Shown: positions 8,916 to 18,220, numbered from the stretch's first letter. The stretch: DNA of 64,000 nucleotides from Flavobacterium solisilvae (GCF_012911605.1 NZ_JAAMPT010000203.1:62001-126000); one strand, 5' to 3'. The notes: generated from the sequence alone by a model not told the origin. Translations and numbers: made by a program.

Positions 8916-10154
8916 ATGTCAAAATTTTTTCAAAAAATAATACTGCTTGTACCACTACTCTTTTTTGTAATTTCTTGCGAAAAAACAAAAGAAGAAGAAT
9001 ACGTTATTGAAAATCCAAAACCTAAAGTTATTGATTTTGGTTTCAACCTCAACGAATTCAACATAGTAAACGACACCATAAAATCGGGTGATACTTTTGG
9101 TAGTATTATTGATAAACAAAATCTTAACGGCAATCAGGTTTATGATGTAGTGGCAAAAGTTAAAGATACCTTTGACGTTCGTTCTATCAGAAAAGGAAAA
9201 CCTTACACCATTCTTAGAACCAAAGACAGAAAACATAAAATTCAATATTTCATTTATCAACCCGATAAATTGAGCTATTACATCATTGATTTCAGAGATT
9301 CTATTCAAGCTCATAAAAAAATAAGACCTGTTACTTTCAAGACCAAAACCATTGCAGGAAAACTGAACGGTTCATTATCAGAAACGCTACAAAGTTTAAA
9401 AGTTGACCCATCATTAGCACCAAGAATTGCTAAAATATATGCCTGGTCAATCGACTTTTTCAAACTTCAGAAAGGAGATGAATTTGCACTAAAATTTACC
9501 GAAAGATACATCAATGATACTGTTTATGATGGTGTTGACAGTTTAAAAGCTTCCTTTTTTGAATACAAAGGCAAAAAAATCTATGCGTTTCCATTCAAAC
9601 CTGATGAAAATGCTCAAAAACAAGAATACTATGATGAAGAAGGAAAAACACTAAAGAACTTTTTCCTAAAAGCACCATTAAAATTCATCAACATCACTTC
9701 GAGATATACAAAAAATCGCTTTCATCCGGTGCAAAAAAGATGGAAAGCACATAACGGAACCGATTATGCTGCGCCAACTGGAACACCAATTATGTCAACC
9801 GCAGCTGGAATTGTAGAACAAGCTGGTTTTACTACTGGAAACGGAAATTTTGTTAAAGTAAAACACGATAAAACCTATTCAACGCAATATTTACACATGT
9901 CAAAAATCTTGGTAAAACGCGGACAAAGAGTTACTCAAGGTCAAGTCATTGGAAAAGTGGGAAGTACTGGTTTAGCCACTGGACCACACGTTTGTTATCG
10001 TTTTTGGAAAAATGGTGTTCAAGTTGATGCTTTAAAATTAAAATTGCCCAATTCTACTCCTATGGATTCTCGCTACAAGCAAAAATACATGGAATACATG
10101 ACGCCTTTAAAACGTGAGTTGGATAGCGTTGCCACAGCCAACTCAAAAAAATAA
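8916..10154 (+). CDS. M23 family peptidoglycan DD-metallopeptidase, lipoprotein
   Basis: A 412-residue protein with a lipobox (FFVISC, Cys ~21) and a C-terminal LytM/M23 domain. The N-terminal half has the SGDTFGSIIDKQNLNGNQVYDVVAK segment, a LysM-like/OapA-type substrate-groove region, as in NlpD/MepM-like peptidases. The catalytic domain shows the H-x3-D zinc motif (HNGTDYAAP, about residue 285) and GLATGPHVCYRFWKNG. The second His of the usual H-x-H is Cys here, so one zinc ligand differs from the LytM standard. It probably hydrolyses peptide cross-links for cell-wall growth or separation. It follows kynA by 9 bp. Confidence 0.92.
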   Translation: MSKFFQKIILLVPLLFFVISCEKTKEEEYVIENPKPKVIDFGFNLNEFNIVNDTIKSGDTFGSIIDKQNLNGNQVYDVVAKVKDTFDVRSIRKGKPYTILRTKDRKHKIQYFIYQPDKLSYYIIDFRDSIQAHKKIRPVTFKTKTIAGKLNGSLSETLQSLKVDPSLAPRIAKIYAWSIDFFKLQKGDEFALKFTERYINDTVYDGVDSLKASFFEYKGKKIYAFPFKPDENAQKQEYYDEEGKTLKNFFLKAPLKFINITSRYTKNRFHPVQKRWKAHNGTDYAAPTGTPIMSTAAGIVEQAGFTTGNGNFVKVKHDKTYSTQYLHMSKILVKRGQRVTQGQVIGKVGSTGLATGPHVCYRFWKNGVQVDALKLKLPNSTPMDSRYKQKYMEYMTPLKRELDSVATANSKK

Positions 10155-10246
10155 CGTAATTTTTCTCAACTACAACGTTAGCGTAAAAATTGTCTATCGT
10201 TTTATCCCAATGATATTTGTAAATTTGGCATTCAAATTGTGAAAAA

Positions 10247-11890
10247 ATGGCATTACCAAATATCAACCCAACTACAACAGCTGTTTGGGAAAAACTAAAT
10301 CAACATTACGCGCAACTAAAAAATGTTTCCATGAAGGAAATGTTTAGTAACGATTCATCAAGAACCGAAAAATTCCACATTCAATGGAATGATTTTTTAA
10401 TCGATTATTCCAAAAACAGAATTTCTTATGAAACGATGGAATTATTACAACAATTAGCTAAAGAAGTAAATCTAAAACAAGCTATTTCGAGCTATTTTGA
10501 CGGCGAGGCAATCAATCAAACCGAAAACAGAGCAGTGCTTCATACGGCTTTGCGTTCGCCAGAAACAGCAACTGTTTTAGTGGATGGAAAAAATGTAATT
10601 CCAGATGTTTTTGAAGTAAAAAATAACATCAAAAAATTCACTAACGAAGTTATTTCAGGCGAAAGAAAAGGTTTTACTGGAAAAACATTTACCGATGTTG
10701 TTAATATTGGAATTGGCGGTTCCGATCTTGGTCCGGCAATGGTTGTTGAAGCATTACAGTTTTACAAAAACCATTTGAACGTTCATTTTGTTTCCAATGT
10801 TGATGGCGATCACGTAAACGAAATCATCAAAAAACTAAATCCAGAAACAACGCTTTTTGTAGTTGCTTCCAAAACTTTTACTACACAAGAAACACTTTCC
10901 AATGCTGAAACTATTCGTGCCTGGTTTTTACAATCGGCTTCTCAGGAAGATGTTGCCAAACATTTCGTTGCTGTTTCTACGAATATTCAAAAAGTAACCG
11001 AGTTTGGCATTAATCCAGCGAATGTTTTCCCAATGTGGGATTGGGTTGGCGGACGATTTTCACTTTGGAGTGCTGTTGGTTTATCCATTGCATTAGCCGT
11101 TGGTTTTGATAATTTTGATGAATTATTGAAAGGCGCAAACGAAATGGACAATCATTTTCAAACTGCCGAATTTGAAAAAAACATTCCAGTTGTTTTAGCC
11201 TTGTTAAGCATTTGGTACAACAACTTTTTTGGAGCTGAAAGCGAAGCATTAATTCCATATACTCAATATTTACAAAAATTGGCACCATATCTTCAACAAG
11301 GAATTATGGAAAGCAACGGAAAAAGTATTGGTCGCGACGGAAAACCTGTAAATTATCAAACGGGAACAATTATTTGGGGCGAACCAGGAACCAATTCACA
11401 ACACGCCTTTTTCCAATTAATTCATCAAGGAACAAAACTAATTCCAACGGATTTCATCGGATTTGTAAAACCATTATATGGCAATAAAGACCATCATGAC
11501 AAATTGATGTCTAATTTTTTTGCACAAACCGAAGCGTTACTAAACGGAAAAACCGAAGCGCAAGTAAAAGCCGAATTTGAAAAACAAAACGTTACTGGCG
11601 AAAAAGCGGATTTCCTTTTACCTTTCAAAGTTTTCAGCGGAAATAAACCTACGAATACTTTTCTAATCGACAAACTAACACCCAAATCATTGGGTTCGTT
11701 AGTTGCTTTATATGAGCATAAAATCTTTGTTCAAGGCGTTATTTGGAACATTTTTAGTTATGATCAATGGGGAGTCGAATTAGGAAAGCAATTAGCAAAT
11801 TCTATTTTGGACGAAATCAATTCAAAATCAGTAAATCAGCACGATTCTTCCACAGAATTTTTACTCAAACACTTTTTAAAAAAATCATAA
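10247..11890 (+). CDS. pgi: glucose-6-phosphate isomerase
   Basis: Cytosolic enzyme interconverting glucose 6-phosphate and fructose 6-phosphate in glycolysis and gluconeogenesis. The 547 residues match the long bacterial/eukaryotic PGI form. Landmarks are [15 protein letters not shown] (phosphate loop, ~residue 152), [18 protein letters not shown], the signature [20 protein letters not shown] (~residue 265), [16 protein letters not shown] (catalytic His) and the C-terminal [12 protein letters not shown] (catalytic Lys). Candidate -7 boxes GATATTTG (10212-10219, with TTG 19 bp upstream) and TAAATTTG (10220-10227) precede it, and a strong terminator follows, so it is monocistronic. Confidence 0.98.
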   Translation: MALPNINPTTTAVWEKLNQHYAQLKNVSMKEMFSNDSSRTEKFHIQWNDFLIDYSKNRISYETMELLQQLAKEVNLKQAISSYFDGEAINQTENRAVLHTALRSPETATVLVDGKNVIPDVFEVKNNIKKFTNEVISGERKGFTGKTFTDVVNIGIGGSDLGPAMVVEALQFYKNHLNVHFVSNVDGDHVNEIIKKLNPETTLFVVASKTFTTQETLSNAETIRAWFLQSASQEDVAKHFVAVSTNIQKVTEFGINPANVFPMWDWVGGRFSLWSAVGLSIALAVGFDNFDELLKGANEMDNHFQTAEFEKNIPVVLALLSIWYNNFFGAESEALIPYTQYLQKLAPYLQQGIMESNGKSIGRDGKPVNYQTGTIIWGEPGTNSQHAFFQLIHQGTKLIPTDFIGFVKPLYGNKDHHDKLMSNFFAQTEALLNGKTEAQVKAEFEKQNVTGEKADFLLPFKVFSGNKPTNTFLIDKLTPKSLGSLVALYEHKIFVQGVIWNIFSYDQWGVELGKQLANSILDEINSKSVNQHDSSTEFLLKHFLKKS

Positions 11891-11895
11891 ATCCT

Positions 11896-11926
11896 AAAAA
11901 CGGCAACTTAGTTTGCCGTTTTTTTA
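11896..11926 (+). terminator. intrinsic terminator of pgi
   Basis: An 11-pair perfect stem (AAAAACGGCAA with TTGCCGTTTTT) with a six-base loop and T run, 5 bp after the pgi stop. Confidence 0.88.
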
Positions 11927-11937
11927 TTCATTTTCGT

Positions 11938-11945
11938 TACATTTG
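11938..11945 (+). promoter_or_regulatory. probable -7 box of the small membrane protein gene
   Basis: TACATTTG fits TAnnTTTG and lies 20 bp before the ATG at 11966. A TTTG 22 bp upstream, inside the pgi terminator, is a possible -33 box. Confidence 0.45.
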
Positions 11946-11965
11946 TTATTCTTAAAAAATAATTT

Positions 11966-12394
11966 ATGTACACATTCGTTCAAAAATTTCATTCAGGTTG
12001 GGCATATTTAGCACTATTATTATTAGTTTTTGCAGTAATTAATTCATTCTTAGGAATGAATTCTAAAAAAGAATTTACAGGAAAAGATAGAAAAATTGCT
12101 CTTTTTGGGTTAATTGGAACACATATTCAACTTTTGGTTGGTTTTATTTTATACTTCATTTCACCACTAGGTTTAGATTCTTTTGGACAAATGAAAGATG
12201 CAGCTTTAAGACTAACTTCGTTAGAACATCCGTTAATCAATATTATTGCTATTGCTTTAATTACAATTGGTTGGTCAAAACATAAAAAGGCAGAAAATAG
12301 CACCGCAAAATTCAAATCAATTGCAATTTTTTATGGCATTGGTTTACTCTTGATTTTAAGTCGAATACCATGGAAAATGTGGTTAAATAACTAA
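11966..12394 (+). CDS. small four-helix membrane protein, often named cytochrome B
   Basis: A 142-residue integral membrane protein with four hydrophobic segments (about residues 12-32, 48-68, 88-104 and 116-136). HSGWAYLALLLLVFAVINSFLG at the start and GTHIQLLVGFILYFISPLG in the second helix are typical of a Bacteroidota family that databases label cytochrome B. Several His residues could bind heme, but that is not shown here. Its role is unknown. A promoter box and a tidy terminator flank it, so it is monocistronic. Confidence 0.8.
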   Translation: MYTFVQKFHSGWAYLALLLLVFAVINSFLGMNSKKEFTGKDRKIALFGLIGTHIQLLVGFILYFISPLGLDSFGQMKDAALRLTSLEHPLINIIAIALITIGWSKHKKAENSTAKFKSIAIFYGIGLLLILSRIPWKMWLNN

Positions 12395-12401
12395 TTTTTT
12401 T

Positions 12402-12426
12402 TAAGTCCTGAAAAGGACTTTTTTTA
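12402..12426 (+). terminator. intrinsic terminator
   Basis: A seven-pair stem AAGTCCT/AGGACTT with a GAAA loop and T run, just after the small membrane protein gene. Confidence 0.82.
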
Positions 12427-12475
12427 TCTAAGGTACAGTTTTTGCAAAGTATCTTTTCACTTTAAAAAATGATTT

Positions 12476-13039
12476 ATGACACAGAAAATTTTAATAGTAC
12501 TGCTTTCTTGTCTTTCTGTTTTGACAATTTCGGGACAGGAAAAGAAAGCACAACAAAAGGAAAAGTCAAAAGAAAAAACAACAAAAACCACTGATGTCAA
12601 AGAGAACAAAGAAAATAAAGACCAAGTAAAAGTTGTTGCTTCTACCAAAGTTGATACTTCAAAAATTAAAATAAAAAACATTGTTCAAGAAATAGACACC
12701 ACAAGCAATATTTTACTTGATGCTAATTTTAAGTTACTAAAGAAAAAAGCACACGCTTCGTATTACCATCATAAATTTCACGGAAGAAGAACGGCAAGCG
12801 GCAAAAAATTTGACAACAACGCATATACAGCAGCGCACAAAAAACTGCCATTTGGCACCAAAGTAAAAGTAACTAACGAAATTAACGGAAAATTTGTTAT
12901 TGTTGAAATTACCGATCGAGGACCATTTTCAAAAGCTCGTGAGATTGATTTAACACGAAGAGCTTTTATGGAAATTGCCGATAATAAAAAATCGGGAGTT
13001 GTTTTTGTTACCTTAGAAGTTGTTGAAGAAAAAAAATAG
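12476..13039 (+). CDS. rlpA: septal ring lytic transglycosylase RlpA family protein
   Basis: A 187-residue exported protein with a signal peptide (residues 1-20), a Lys/Glu/Thr-rich linker to about residue 75, and a C-terminal double-psi beta-barrel domain of the RlpA family. Seen there are ASYYHHKFHGRRTASGKKFD, NNAYTAAHKKLPFGTKVKVT, ITDRGPF and EIDLTRRAFMEI. Characterised RlpA proteins cleave glycan strands lacking stem peptides at the division septum. There is no SPOR domain, as is usual for short Bacteroidota forms. Its stop codon abuts the stop of the convergent CYTH gene with no gap. Confidence 0.9.
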   Translation: MTQKILIVLLSCLSVLTISGQEKKAQQKEKSKEKTTKTTDVKENKENKDQVKVVASTKVDTSKIKIKNIVQEIDTTSNILLDANFKLLKKKAHASYYHHKFHGRRTASGKKFDNNAYTAAHKKLPFGTKVKVTNEINGKFVIVEITDRGPFSKAREIDLTRRAFMEIADNKKSGVVFVTLEVVEEKK

Positions 13040-13507
13040 TTACCAAGTTTTAAACGGTTTTTTACTCAAAAACGAATTATAAAATCGTTCATCGTTAGTT
13101 ACTTCTTTACCAAGCCAAAGCGGTTTTTCAAAGATTTCATGTTCTGATTGAAGTTCAATTTCGGCTATGATTAAACCTTCGTTTTCTCCCGAAAAAACAT
13201 CAACTTCAAAAACGTGGTTTCCAACCTTTACTTCGTAACGAATTTTATCAATAATTCCGCTTTCGCAAATGGACAAAAGCGATTCGGCTTCTTGTAAACT
13301 AATTTCTTTTTCCCATTCTAGTCGTGTTGTTCCGCTATTATTACTTTTTCCTTTGATAGTAATAAAACCTTTGTCTCCTTTAATTCTAATGCGAACTGTT
13401 CTTTCGGGAACCGAACTCAAATAGGCTTGAACAATTCTTTTTTGGGCAAAAGATTCACCAATAAATGATTCAGAAATTACTAAAAACTTACGTTCAATTT
13501 CTACCAT
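13040..13507 (-). CDS. CYTH domain protein (triphosphate tunnel enzyme)
   Basis: A 155-residue single-domain CYTH protein. The N-terminal EIERKFLV is the family ExExK signature. Further charged tunnel residues appear in RTVRIRIKGDKGFITIKGK, EWEKEI, DKIRYEV, EVDVFSG and IAEIEL. The family binds triphosphorylated substrates with metal; short bacterial members act mainly as inorganic triphosphatases, and an adenylate cyclase role is less likely. It converges on rlpA with stops touching and diverges from the Gcr-type gene. Confidence 0.9.
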   Translation of the reverse strand: MVEIERKFLVISESFIGESFAQKRIVQAYLSSVPERTVRIRIKGDKGFITIKGKSNNSGTTRLEWEKEISLQEAESLLSICESGIIDKIRYEVKVGNHVFEVDVFSGENEGLIIAEIELQSEHEIFEKPLWLGKEVTNDERFYNSFLSKKPFKTW

Positions 13508-13595
13508 AATTTTTTTTGATAATTAGGGGCAAGTTAAGAAAATATATTTTGAAAAATTGTATTTTTACAACAATCACATCAGCAAAAACTTCTAC

Positions 13596-15623
13596 ATGAA
13601 TATACGCAATCATAAAAAAAAGTTTTCCTCAATAGAAGCTTTATTCCAACATTTTTTTACTGAAAATGGGTATCAATCTAGCGACCAATTACTTTTTTTG
13701 ATTGTTTTGGTTGATTTTTTTCGACCAAAAAATCCAAAGGAAAAAACCACTGTCTCTATTGAATCTTTACTGCGTTATTTAACTGAAAATGAAAATCACA
13801 AAGAAGTTTTAAAAAATTATCTTTCAGATGTATTGCAAAAAAGAAAGTTCAGCCGAATGCTTTCGGATACAGGAATTTTGAGAGATTCCGATTTTATGTA
13901 TGAAGTAAAAAAACGAATTTCAGATAAATTACTGCCGTTTCAACCCGAAAAAGATACGCTAGAATTTGTACTCAATCAGGTTTTTTTTAAAAGCTCTGAT
14001 CCTATTTGGATAACCAAAATTCCTTTTGAAGAACTGCAACAATTCTTTGACGTTGTTGAATTTGAAACGATATACAACACTGTTTCTGAGAAATCGGTTT
14101 TATCAGAAGTGATGAATGCTATGAGTTTAATTTCGCAGCGAATGAGTGGTCGTGCAATGGAAAACGATGTCATCAAAATGGTTCCCGAATATGATGATTT
14201 AGAAAGTCCATTTGTAGCTTTTGAAAACGAATTTCATAGCGTCAAAAAGAAAATTAAAGATGGCGAAAATCATTTTGTAACTTCGGATGATTTGAATTAT
14301 AAGCAACTGTTAATTCTGCACAAACAATGTGAAGAATATGTCGATAAAGCTTTTGGAAATAGCTCAAAATTTGGAATTTCGTTAAAAGTAAATCAAAGTT
14401 TACTTCGCATTAGACAACAATTACACCGAATTAAAGTCTTACTTTCTTCACTAGTAATTAACTCAGAAATTGACAAAAAAAACAACACCATTCATCTGGC
14501 TTTGCGACTAATTAAATACAATTGTCATAAAAATAATGTTCGTCAATTAATTAACGAAAGTACGCAACTGATTTCCTATGAAATCACGCAACATACTGCA
14601 AAAACAGGCGAACACTACATCACGGAAAGCAAATCAGAATATTTTTTGATGTTGAAAGCTGCCGTTGGTGGCGGTTTTATTGTTGGACTGCTTTGTATTA
14701 TTAAAACATTGCTTTCAAAAATTGATACCAGTGCTTTTGGTCATGCATTTTATTACAGTTTAAACTATTCGATAGGTTTTATAACGATTTATTTACTAGG
14801 TTATACTTTAGCAACAAAACAACCCGCAATGACTGCGGCAACGCTGATTAAAGCCTTGGAAAGTGGCATGAAAAAACAAAGTAAAAACGAAAACAAACAC
14901 AGCTCGTTTGCTCAACTTTTTGCTCGATTATTTCGTTCGCAATTCATTGCTTTTGTAGGCAATGTTTTCATGGCATTCCCTGTTTCGTTACTTGGTATTT
15001 GGCTTATAGATTACATTTTCGATTATAATATTGCGTTTGAAAAATCGGCAAAATTGCTCAATGATTTGTCGCCAATAAGTTCGGCAGCTGTTTTTCACGC
15101 GGCAATTGCGGGCGTTTTTCTTTTCCTTTCAGGAATTATTTCGGGGAATGTTTCCAATAAAAACAAACACAATCAAGTGTATTTTCGTATCAAAGAACAT
15201 CCGCTTTTGAAGCAAAATTTTGGTAAAAAGAAAACCGAAAAAATTGCGAATTGGTTTGAAAATAATTGGGCAGGATTTGTTTCCAATGGTTGGTTTGGTG
15301 TGTTTTTAGGAAGTACAGCATCGATTGGAATTTTCTTAGGACTAAATCTTGATATCCGACACATTACTTTTGCCAGTGGAAACTTTGCGCTTGGATTATA
15401 TGGAGCCAATTTCTTTGTTGATTTTTGGACGATTTTTTGGAGTATTATTGGTATTGGTGTAATTGGATTTATGAATTTTATCGTTAGTTTTTTACTATCG
15501 CTAGGATTGGCTTTTCGCTCTAGAAACATTCCACTTTCGGAATTGGGATTACTACGTAAATCGACTTGGGCTTATTTTAAAACGCGTCCATCGGCATTCT
15601 TTTTCCCAGTGAAAGACAAATAA
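13596..15623 (+). CDS. Gcr/COG4389-type integral membrane protein (named site-specific recombinase)
   Basis: A protein of ~675 residues starting at the ATG at 13596; an upstream TTG would add 13 residues but is less convincing. The N-terminal ~340 residues are helical and soluble, followed by about six membrane segments (from AAVGGGFIVGLLCIIKTLL onward). LDIRHITFASGNFALGLYG near the C-terminus is the hallmark of the PF10136 family. Databases call it site-specific recombinase after gonococcal gcr, but the sequence shows no recombinase catalytic residues and looks like a membrane protein. It is followed 2 bp later by dinB. Function uncertain. Confidence 0.82.
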   Translation: MNIRNHKKKFSSIEALFQHFFTENGYQSSDQLLFLIVLVDFFRPKNPKEKTTVSIESLLRYLTENENHKEVLKNYLSDVLQKRKFSRMLSDTGILRDSDFMYEVKKRISDKLLPFQPEKDTLEFVLNQVFFKSSDPIWITKIPFEELQQFFDVVEFETIYNTVSEKSVLSEVMNAMSLISQRMSGRAMENDVIKMVPEYDDLESPFVAFENEFHSVKKKIKDGENHFVTSDDLNYKQLLILHKQCEEYVDKAFGNSSKFGISLKVNQSLLRIRQQLHRIKVLLSSLVINSEIDKKNNTIHLALRLIKYNCHKNNVRQLINESTQLISYEITQHTAKTGEHYITESKSEYFLMLKAAVGGGFIVGLLCIIKTLLSKIDTSAFGHAFYYSLNYSIGFITIYLLGYTLATKQPAMTAATLIKALESGMKKQSKNENKHSSFAQLFARLFRSQFIAFVGNVFMAFPVSLLGIWLIDYIFDYNIAFEKSAKLLNDLSPISSAAVFHAAIAGVFLFLSGIISGNVSNKNKHNQVYFRIKEHPLLKQNFGKKKTEKIANWFENNWAGFVSNGWFGVFLGSTASIGIFLGLNLDIRHITFASGNFALGLYGANFFVDFWTIFWSIIGIGVIGFMNFIVSFLLSLGLAFRSRNIPLSELGLLRKSTWAYFKTRPSAFFFPVKDK

Positions 15624-15625
15624 TT

Positions 15626-16708
15626 ATGGAAACCGAAGTTGTTCTAAGAAAGATAATTCACGTCGATATGGATGCTTTTTATGCTTCTGTAGAACAAATG
15701 GACAATCCAGAATTGAAAGGAAAACCGTTGGCTGTTGGCGGAAGTGAAATTCGTGGTGTGGTTTCAGCAGCGAGTTATGAAGCGAGAAAATTTGGCGTTC
15801 GTTCCGCTATGAGTGGCATTCAAGCCAAGCGAAATTGTCCCGATTTAATTTTCGTTCGTCCACGATTTGACCGTTATAAAGAAATTTCGAAAAAAATCAG
15901 GAAGATATTTCACGATTATACAGATTTGGTCGAACCGCTTTCGCTAGACGAAGCGTATCTTGATGTTACTCAGAACAAAAAAGGAAATCCAAGTGCGACT
16001 TTAATTGCACAAGAAATTAGAAAACGGATTTTTGAAGAAGTAGGTTTAACGGCTTCGGCGGGAATTTCGGTGAATAAATTTGTGGCTAAAATTGCCAGCG
16101 ATTATAATAAACCCAACGGACAAAAAACAGTAAATCCCGAAGAAGTAGAAGCTTTTCTTGAAAATCTTGATATCAAAAAATTCTATGGCGTTGGAAAAGT
16201 TACAGCCGAACGAATGTATCAGTTGGGTATTTTTACCGGAAAAGATTTAAAATCAAAATCAAAAGAATATCTCGAAGAACATTTCAGCAAAAGCGGTTTA
16301 CATTACTACAATATTGTTCGTGGCATTCACAATAGTACTGTAAAACCCAATCGCACAGCCAAATCAGTCGCAGCGGAACATACATTTAATGAAAATTTAA
16401 CTTCGGAGATTTTCATGGAAGAAAAACTACAACGCATATCATCTGAACTCGAAAAACGATTGAAACGATACAACATATCTGGAAAGACAGTAACTTTAAA
16501 AATAAAATACAGCGATTTTACACTACAAACCCGAAGTAAAACACTTCCCTATTTCATTGCCGACAAAGGTTTACTATTTGAAACCGCAAAAGAATTATTG
16601 TATCAAGAAAAAATGAAAGAATCAGTACGATTATTAGGAATTTCATTAAACAACTTGAACACCGAAGAAAAGAAAACAGTTGTTGTACAGTTGAAGTTTG
16701 AGTTTTGA
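15626..16708 (+). CDS. dinB: DNA polymerase IV
   Basis: Y-family translesion polymerase of 360 residues. Catalytic acidic residues are seen in HVDMDAFYASVEQM (~residue 12) and LSLDEAYLDVT (~residue 103). RGVVSAASYEARKFGVRSAM contacts the nucleotide, and KFVAKIASDYNKPNGQ and FYGVGKVTAERMYQLG are the thumb HhH region; the little-finger domain occupies the C-terminus. It copies damaged templates and causes untargeted mutations. The C-terminus (VVVQLKFEF) lacks an obvious QL-S/D-LF clamp-binding end. It begins 2 bp after the Gcr-type gene and ends 1 bp from the convergent rnhA stop. Confidence 0.97.
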   Translation: METEVVLRKIIHVDMDAFYASVEQMDNPELKGKPLAVGGSEIRGVVSAASYEARKFGVRSAMSGIQAKRNCPDLIFVRPRFDRYKEISKKIRKIFHDYTDLVEPLSLDEAYLDVTQNKKGNPSATLIAQEIRKRIFEEVGLTASAGISVNKFVAKIASDYNKPNGQKTVNPEEVEAFLENLDIKKFYGVGKVTAERMYQLGIFTGKDLKSKSKEYLEEHFSKSGLHYYNIVRGIHNSTVKPNRTAKSVAAEHTFNENLTSEIFMEEKLQRISSELEKRLKRYNISGKTVTLKIKYSDFTLQTRSKTLPYFIADKGLLFETAKELLYQEKMKESVRLLGISLNNLNTEEKKTVVVQLKFEF

Positions 16709-16709
16709 G

Positions 16710-17189
16710 TTACAACAACTTCTGCTCTTCATTTTCATAAAAAGCATCCACAGATAAATTGGGTAATCCCGAAGCCATAACTGCCAATTGATCGCAGCGT
16801 TCGTTTTGCGGATGATTATTATGTCCTTTTATCCATTTAAAATCAACTTGATGTTTGCGGTAAATTTTAAGAAATCGCATCCATAAATCAGGGTTTTTTT
16901 TACCTGCAAAATTTTTCTTTTCCCAACCAAAAACCCATTTTTTCTCAACAGCATCAACTACATACTTAGAATCGGAAATAACCAAAACTTTCATGTTGGG
17001 TTGTTTAAGTTTTTCCAAACCAACAATAACTGCTAACAGTTCCATTCTATTATTAGTCGTGTGCCGAAAACCTTCATAGAATTCTTTTTTATAATTCGTC
17101 CCAACCATTTCCATAACCACGCCATAACCACCGTTTCCGGGATTTCCTTTGGCTGCGCCATCTGTATAAATGTGAACTTGATGTGACAA
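16710..17189 (-). CDS. rnhA: ribonuclease HI
   Basis: A 159-residue RNase HI that cuts the RNA strand of RNA-DNA hybrids, for example primers and R-loops. Active-site residues are visible: Asp in IYTDGAAKGNPGNGGYG, Glu in NRMELLAVI, Asp in VISDSKYVVDAV, and the late Asp in ERCDQLAV; the basic protrusion is VEKKWVFGWEKKN. No ATG fits: an in-frame stop lies four codons upstream, and the best start is TTG at 17189 (peptide MSHQVHIY). It lies 9 bp after purN, so the two are probably co-transcribed. Confidence 0.95.
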   Translation of the reverse strand: MSHQVHIYTDGAAKGNPGNGGYGVVMEMVGTNYKKEFYEGFRHTTNNRMELLAVIVGLEKLKQPNMKVLVISDSKYVVDAVEKKWVFGWEKKNFAGKKNPDLWMRFLKIYRKHQVDFKWIKGHNNHPQNERCDQLAVMASGLPNLSVDAFYENEEQKLL

Positions 17190-17198
17190 AATATAAAT

Positions 17199-17768
17199 TT
17201 AGAATTTAAAATTTAGAATTTCAGAAATAACAATTGGAAAATGTTGCTGCTCTAAAATATGAATTTTATCGGCTATTTCCTCAGCTGTTGTACAGTTTTC
17301 AATATTTACTTTGTGTTGTACAATGAATTCGCCTTCATCATAATGTTCGTTTACATAATGAATGGTAATTCCGGTTTCTTTTTCTTTATTTTCCAAAACA
17401 GCGCGGTGAACATTCATGCCATACATTCCTTTTCCGCCATAATTAGGTAATAAAGCTGGATGAATATTAATAATTTTATTTGGATAATGAGCAATAATAG
17501 ATTCGGGAAATTTCAATAAAAAACCGGCTAAAACAATTAAATCAGGTTGTAAATCGTTGATTTTTTCAAGAACTTGACCATCTTGCAACTGATTTTTATC
17601 AAAAATAAATGAAGTAATTCCATGATTTTTGGCTCTTTCTATAACTTTGGCATGTGGATTGTTAGTAAAAACACCGACTACACTTATAGTATCGTTGTTT
17701 TTGAAATACTGAATGATATTCTCTACATTGGAACCGTTTCCAGAGGCAAATAGAACTATTTTTTTCAT
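17199..17768 (-). CDS. purN: phosphoribosylglycinamide formyltransferase
   Basis: Third step of de novo purine synthesis: transfers formyl from 10-formyl-THF to GAR. The 189-residue length is typical. KIVLFASGNGSNVENII is the N-terminal phosphate-binding loop, IINIHPALLPNYGGKGMYG carries the catalytic Asn and His (~residues 105-110), and GITIHYVNEHYDEGEFIVQ holds the catalytic Asp. It is divergent from acpP, leaving a 175-bp intergenic region, and is followed by rnhA. No other purine gene is close. Confidence 0.96.
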   Translation of the reverse strand: MKKIVLFASGNGSNVENIIQYFKNNDTISVVGVFTNNPHAKVIERAKNHGITSFIFDKNQLQDGQVLEKINDLQPDLIVLAGFLLKFPESIIAHYPNKIINIHPALLPNYGGKGMYGMNVHRAVLENKEKETGITIHYVNEHYDEGEFIVQHKVNIENCTTAEEIADKIHILEQQHFPIVISEILNFKF

Positions 17769-17883
17769 TTGTTCATTGTTTTAACAGCACAAAAAAAAGA
17801 ATATTTAATAGATTTTAAATCATAATAGTGTAAGATTTTAAAATTAATTTTTTACTTTCGTAGTCATATTTAATAACAAAAAG

Positions 17884-17913
17884 GTTGTCATCAAATAAAG
17901 TTTTTTATTTTTG
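17884..17913 (+). promoter_or_regulatory. acpP promoter
   Basis: A gTTG -33 box (17884-17887) and TATTTTTG -7 box (17906-17913) are 18 bp apart, 30 bp before the acpP ATG. The -7 box contains the TTG that would otherwise give a spurious 11-residue N-terminal extension of AcpP. Confidence 0.6.
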
Positions 17914-17943
17914 CCAACAATTAAAATTAAAAATTTAGAAATT

Positions 17944-18180
17944 ATGTCAGACATTGCATCAAGAGTTAAAGCGATTATCGTAGACAAATTAGGCGTTGAC
18001 GAAAACGAAGTTGTAACAGAAGCAAGCTTCACAAACGATTTAGGAGCAGATTCATTAGACACTGTTGAGCTTATCATGGAGTTCGAAAAAGAATTTGATA
18101 TTCAAATTCCAGACGATCAAGCTGAAAACATTGCTACAGTAGGTCAAGCTATTTCTTACATCGAAGAAGCAAAAAAATAA
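17944..18180 (+). CDS. acpP: acyl carrier protein
   Basis: A 78-residue acidic carrier that holds growing acyl chains as thioesters in type II fatty acid synthesis. The phosphopantetheine attachment Ser lies in [16 protein letters not shown] (DSL motif, Ser ~38). I start it at the ATG at 17944 ([11 protein letters not shown]); the longer frame begins inside the promoter. It heads the acpP-fabF-rnc cluster, and a stem-loop follows the stop, so part of the transcription may end before fabF. Confidence 0.98.
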   Translation: MSDIASRVKAIIVDKLGVDENEVVTEASFTNDLGADSLDTVELIMEFEKEFDIQIPDDQAENIATVGQAISYIEEAKK

Positions 18181-18189
18181 TAATTCTAC

Positions 18190-18220
18190 AATACCCGTAA
18201 ATTTAATTTGCGGGTATTTA
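18190..18220 (+). terminator. stem-loop between acpP and fabF
   Basis: A near-perfect hairpin (AATACCCGTAAATT with AATTTGCGGGTATT, one G-U pair) 9 bp after the acpP stop. The T run is interrupted (TATTATTTTT), so it may be a partial terminator or mRNA-stabilising end that sets a higher acpP than fabF level. Confidence 0.65.

Noticed and set aside
17911-17943. 11-residue N-terminal extension of AcpP from a TTG
   Set aside because: The TTG is part of the predicted -7 box and the ATG at 17944 gives the canonical AcpP N-terminus.
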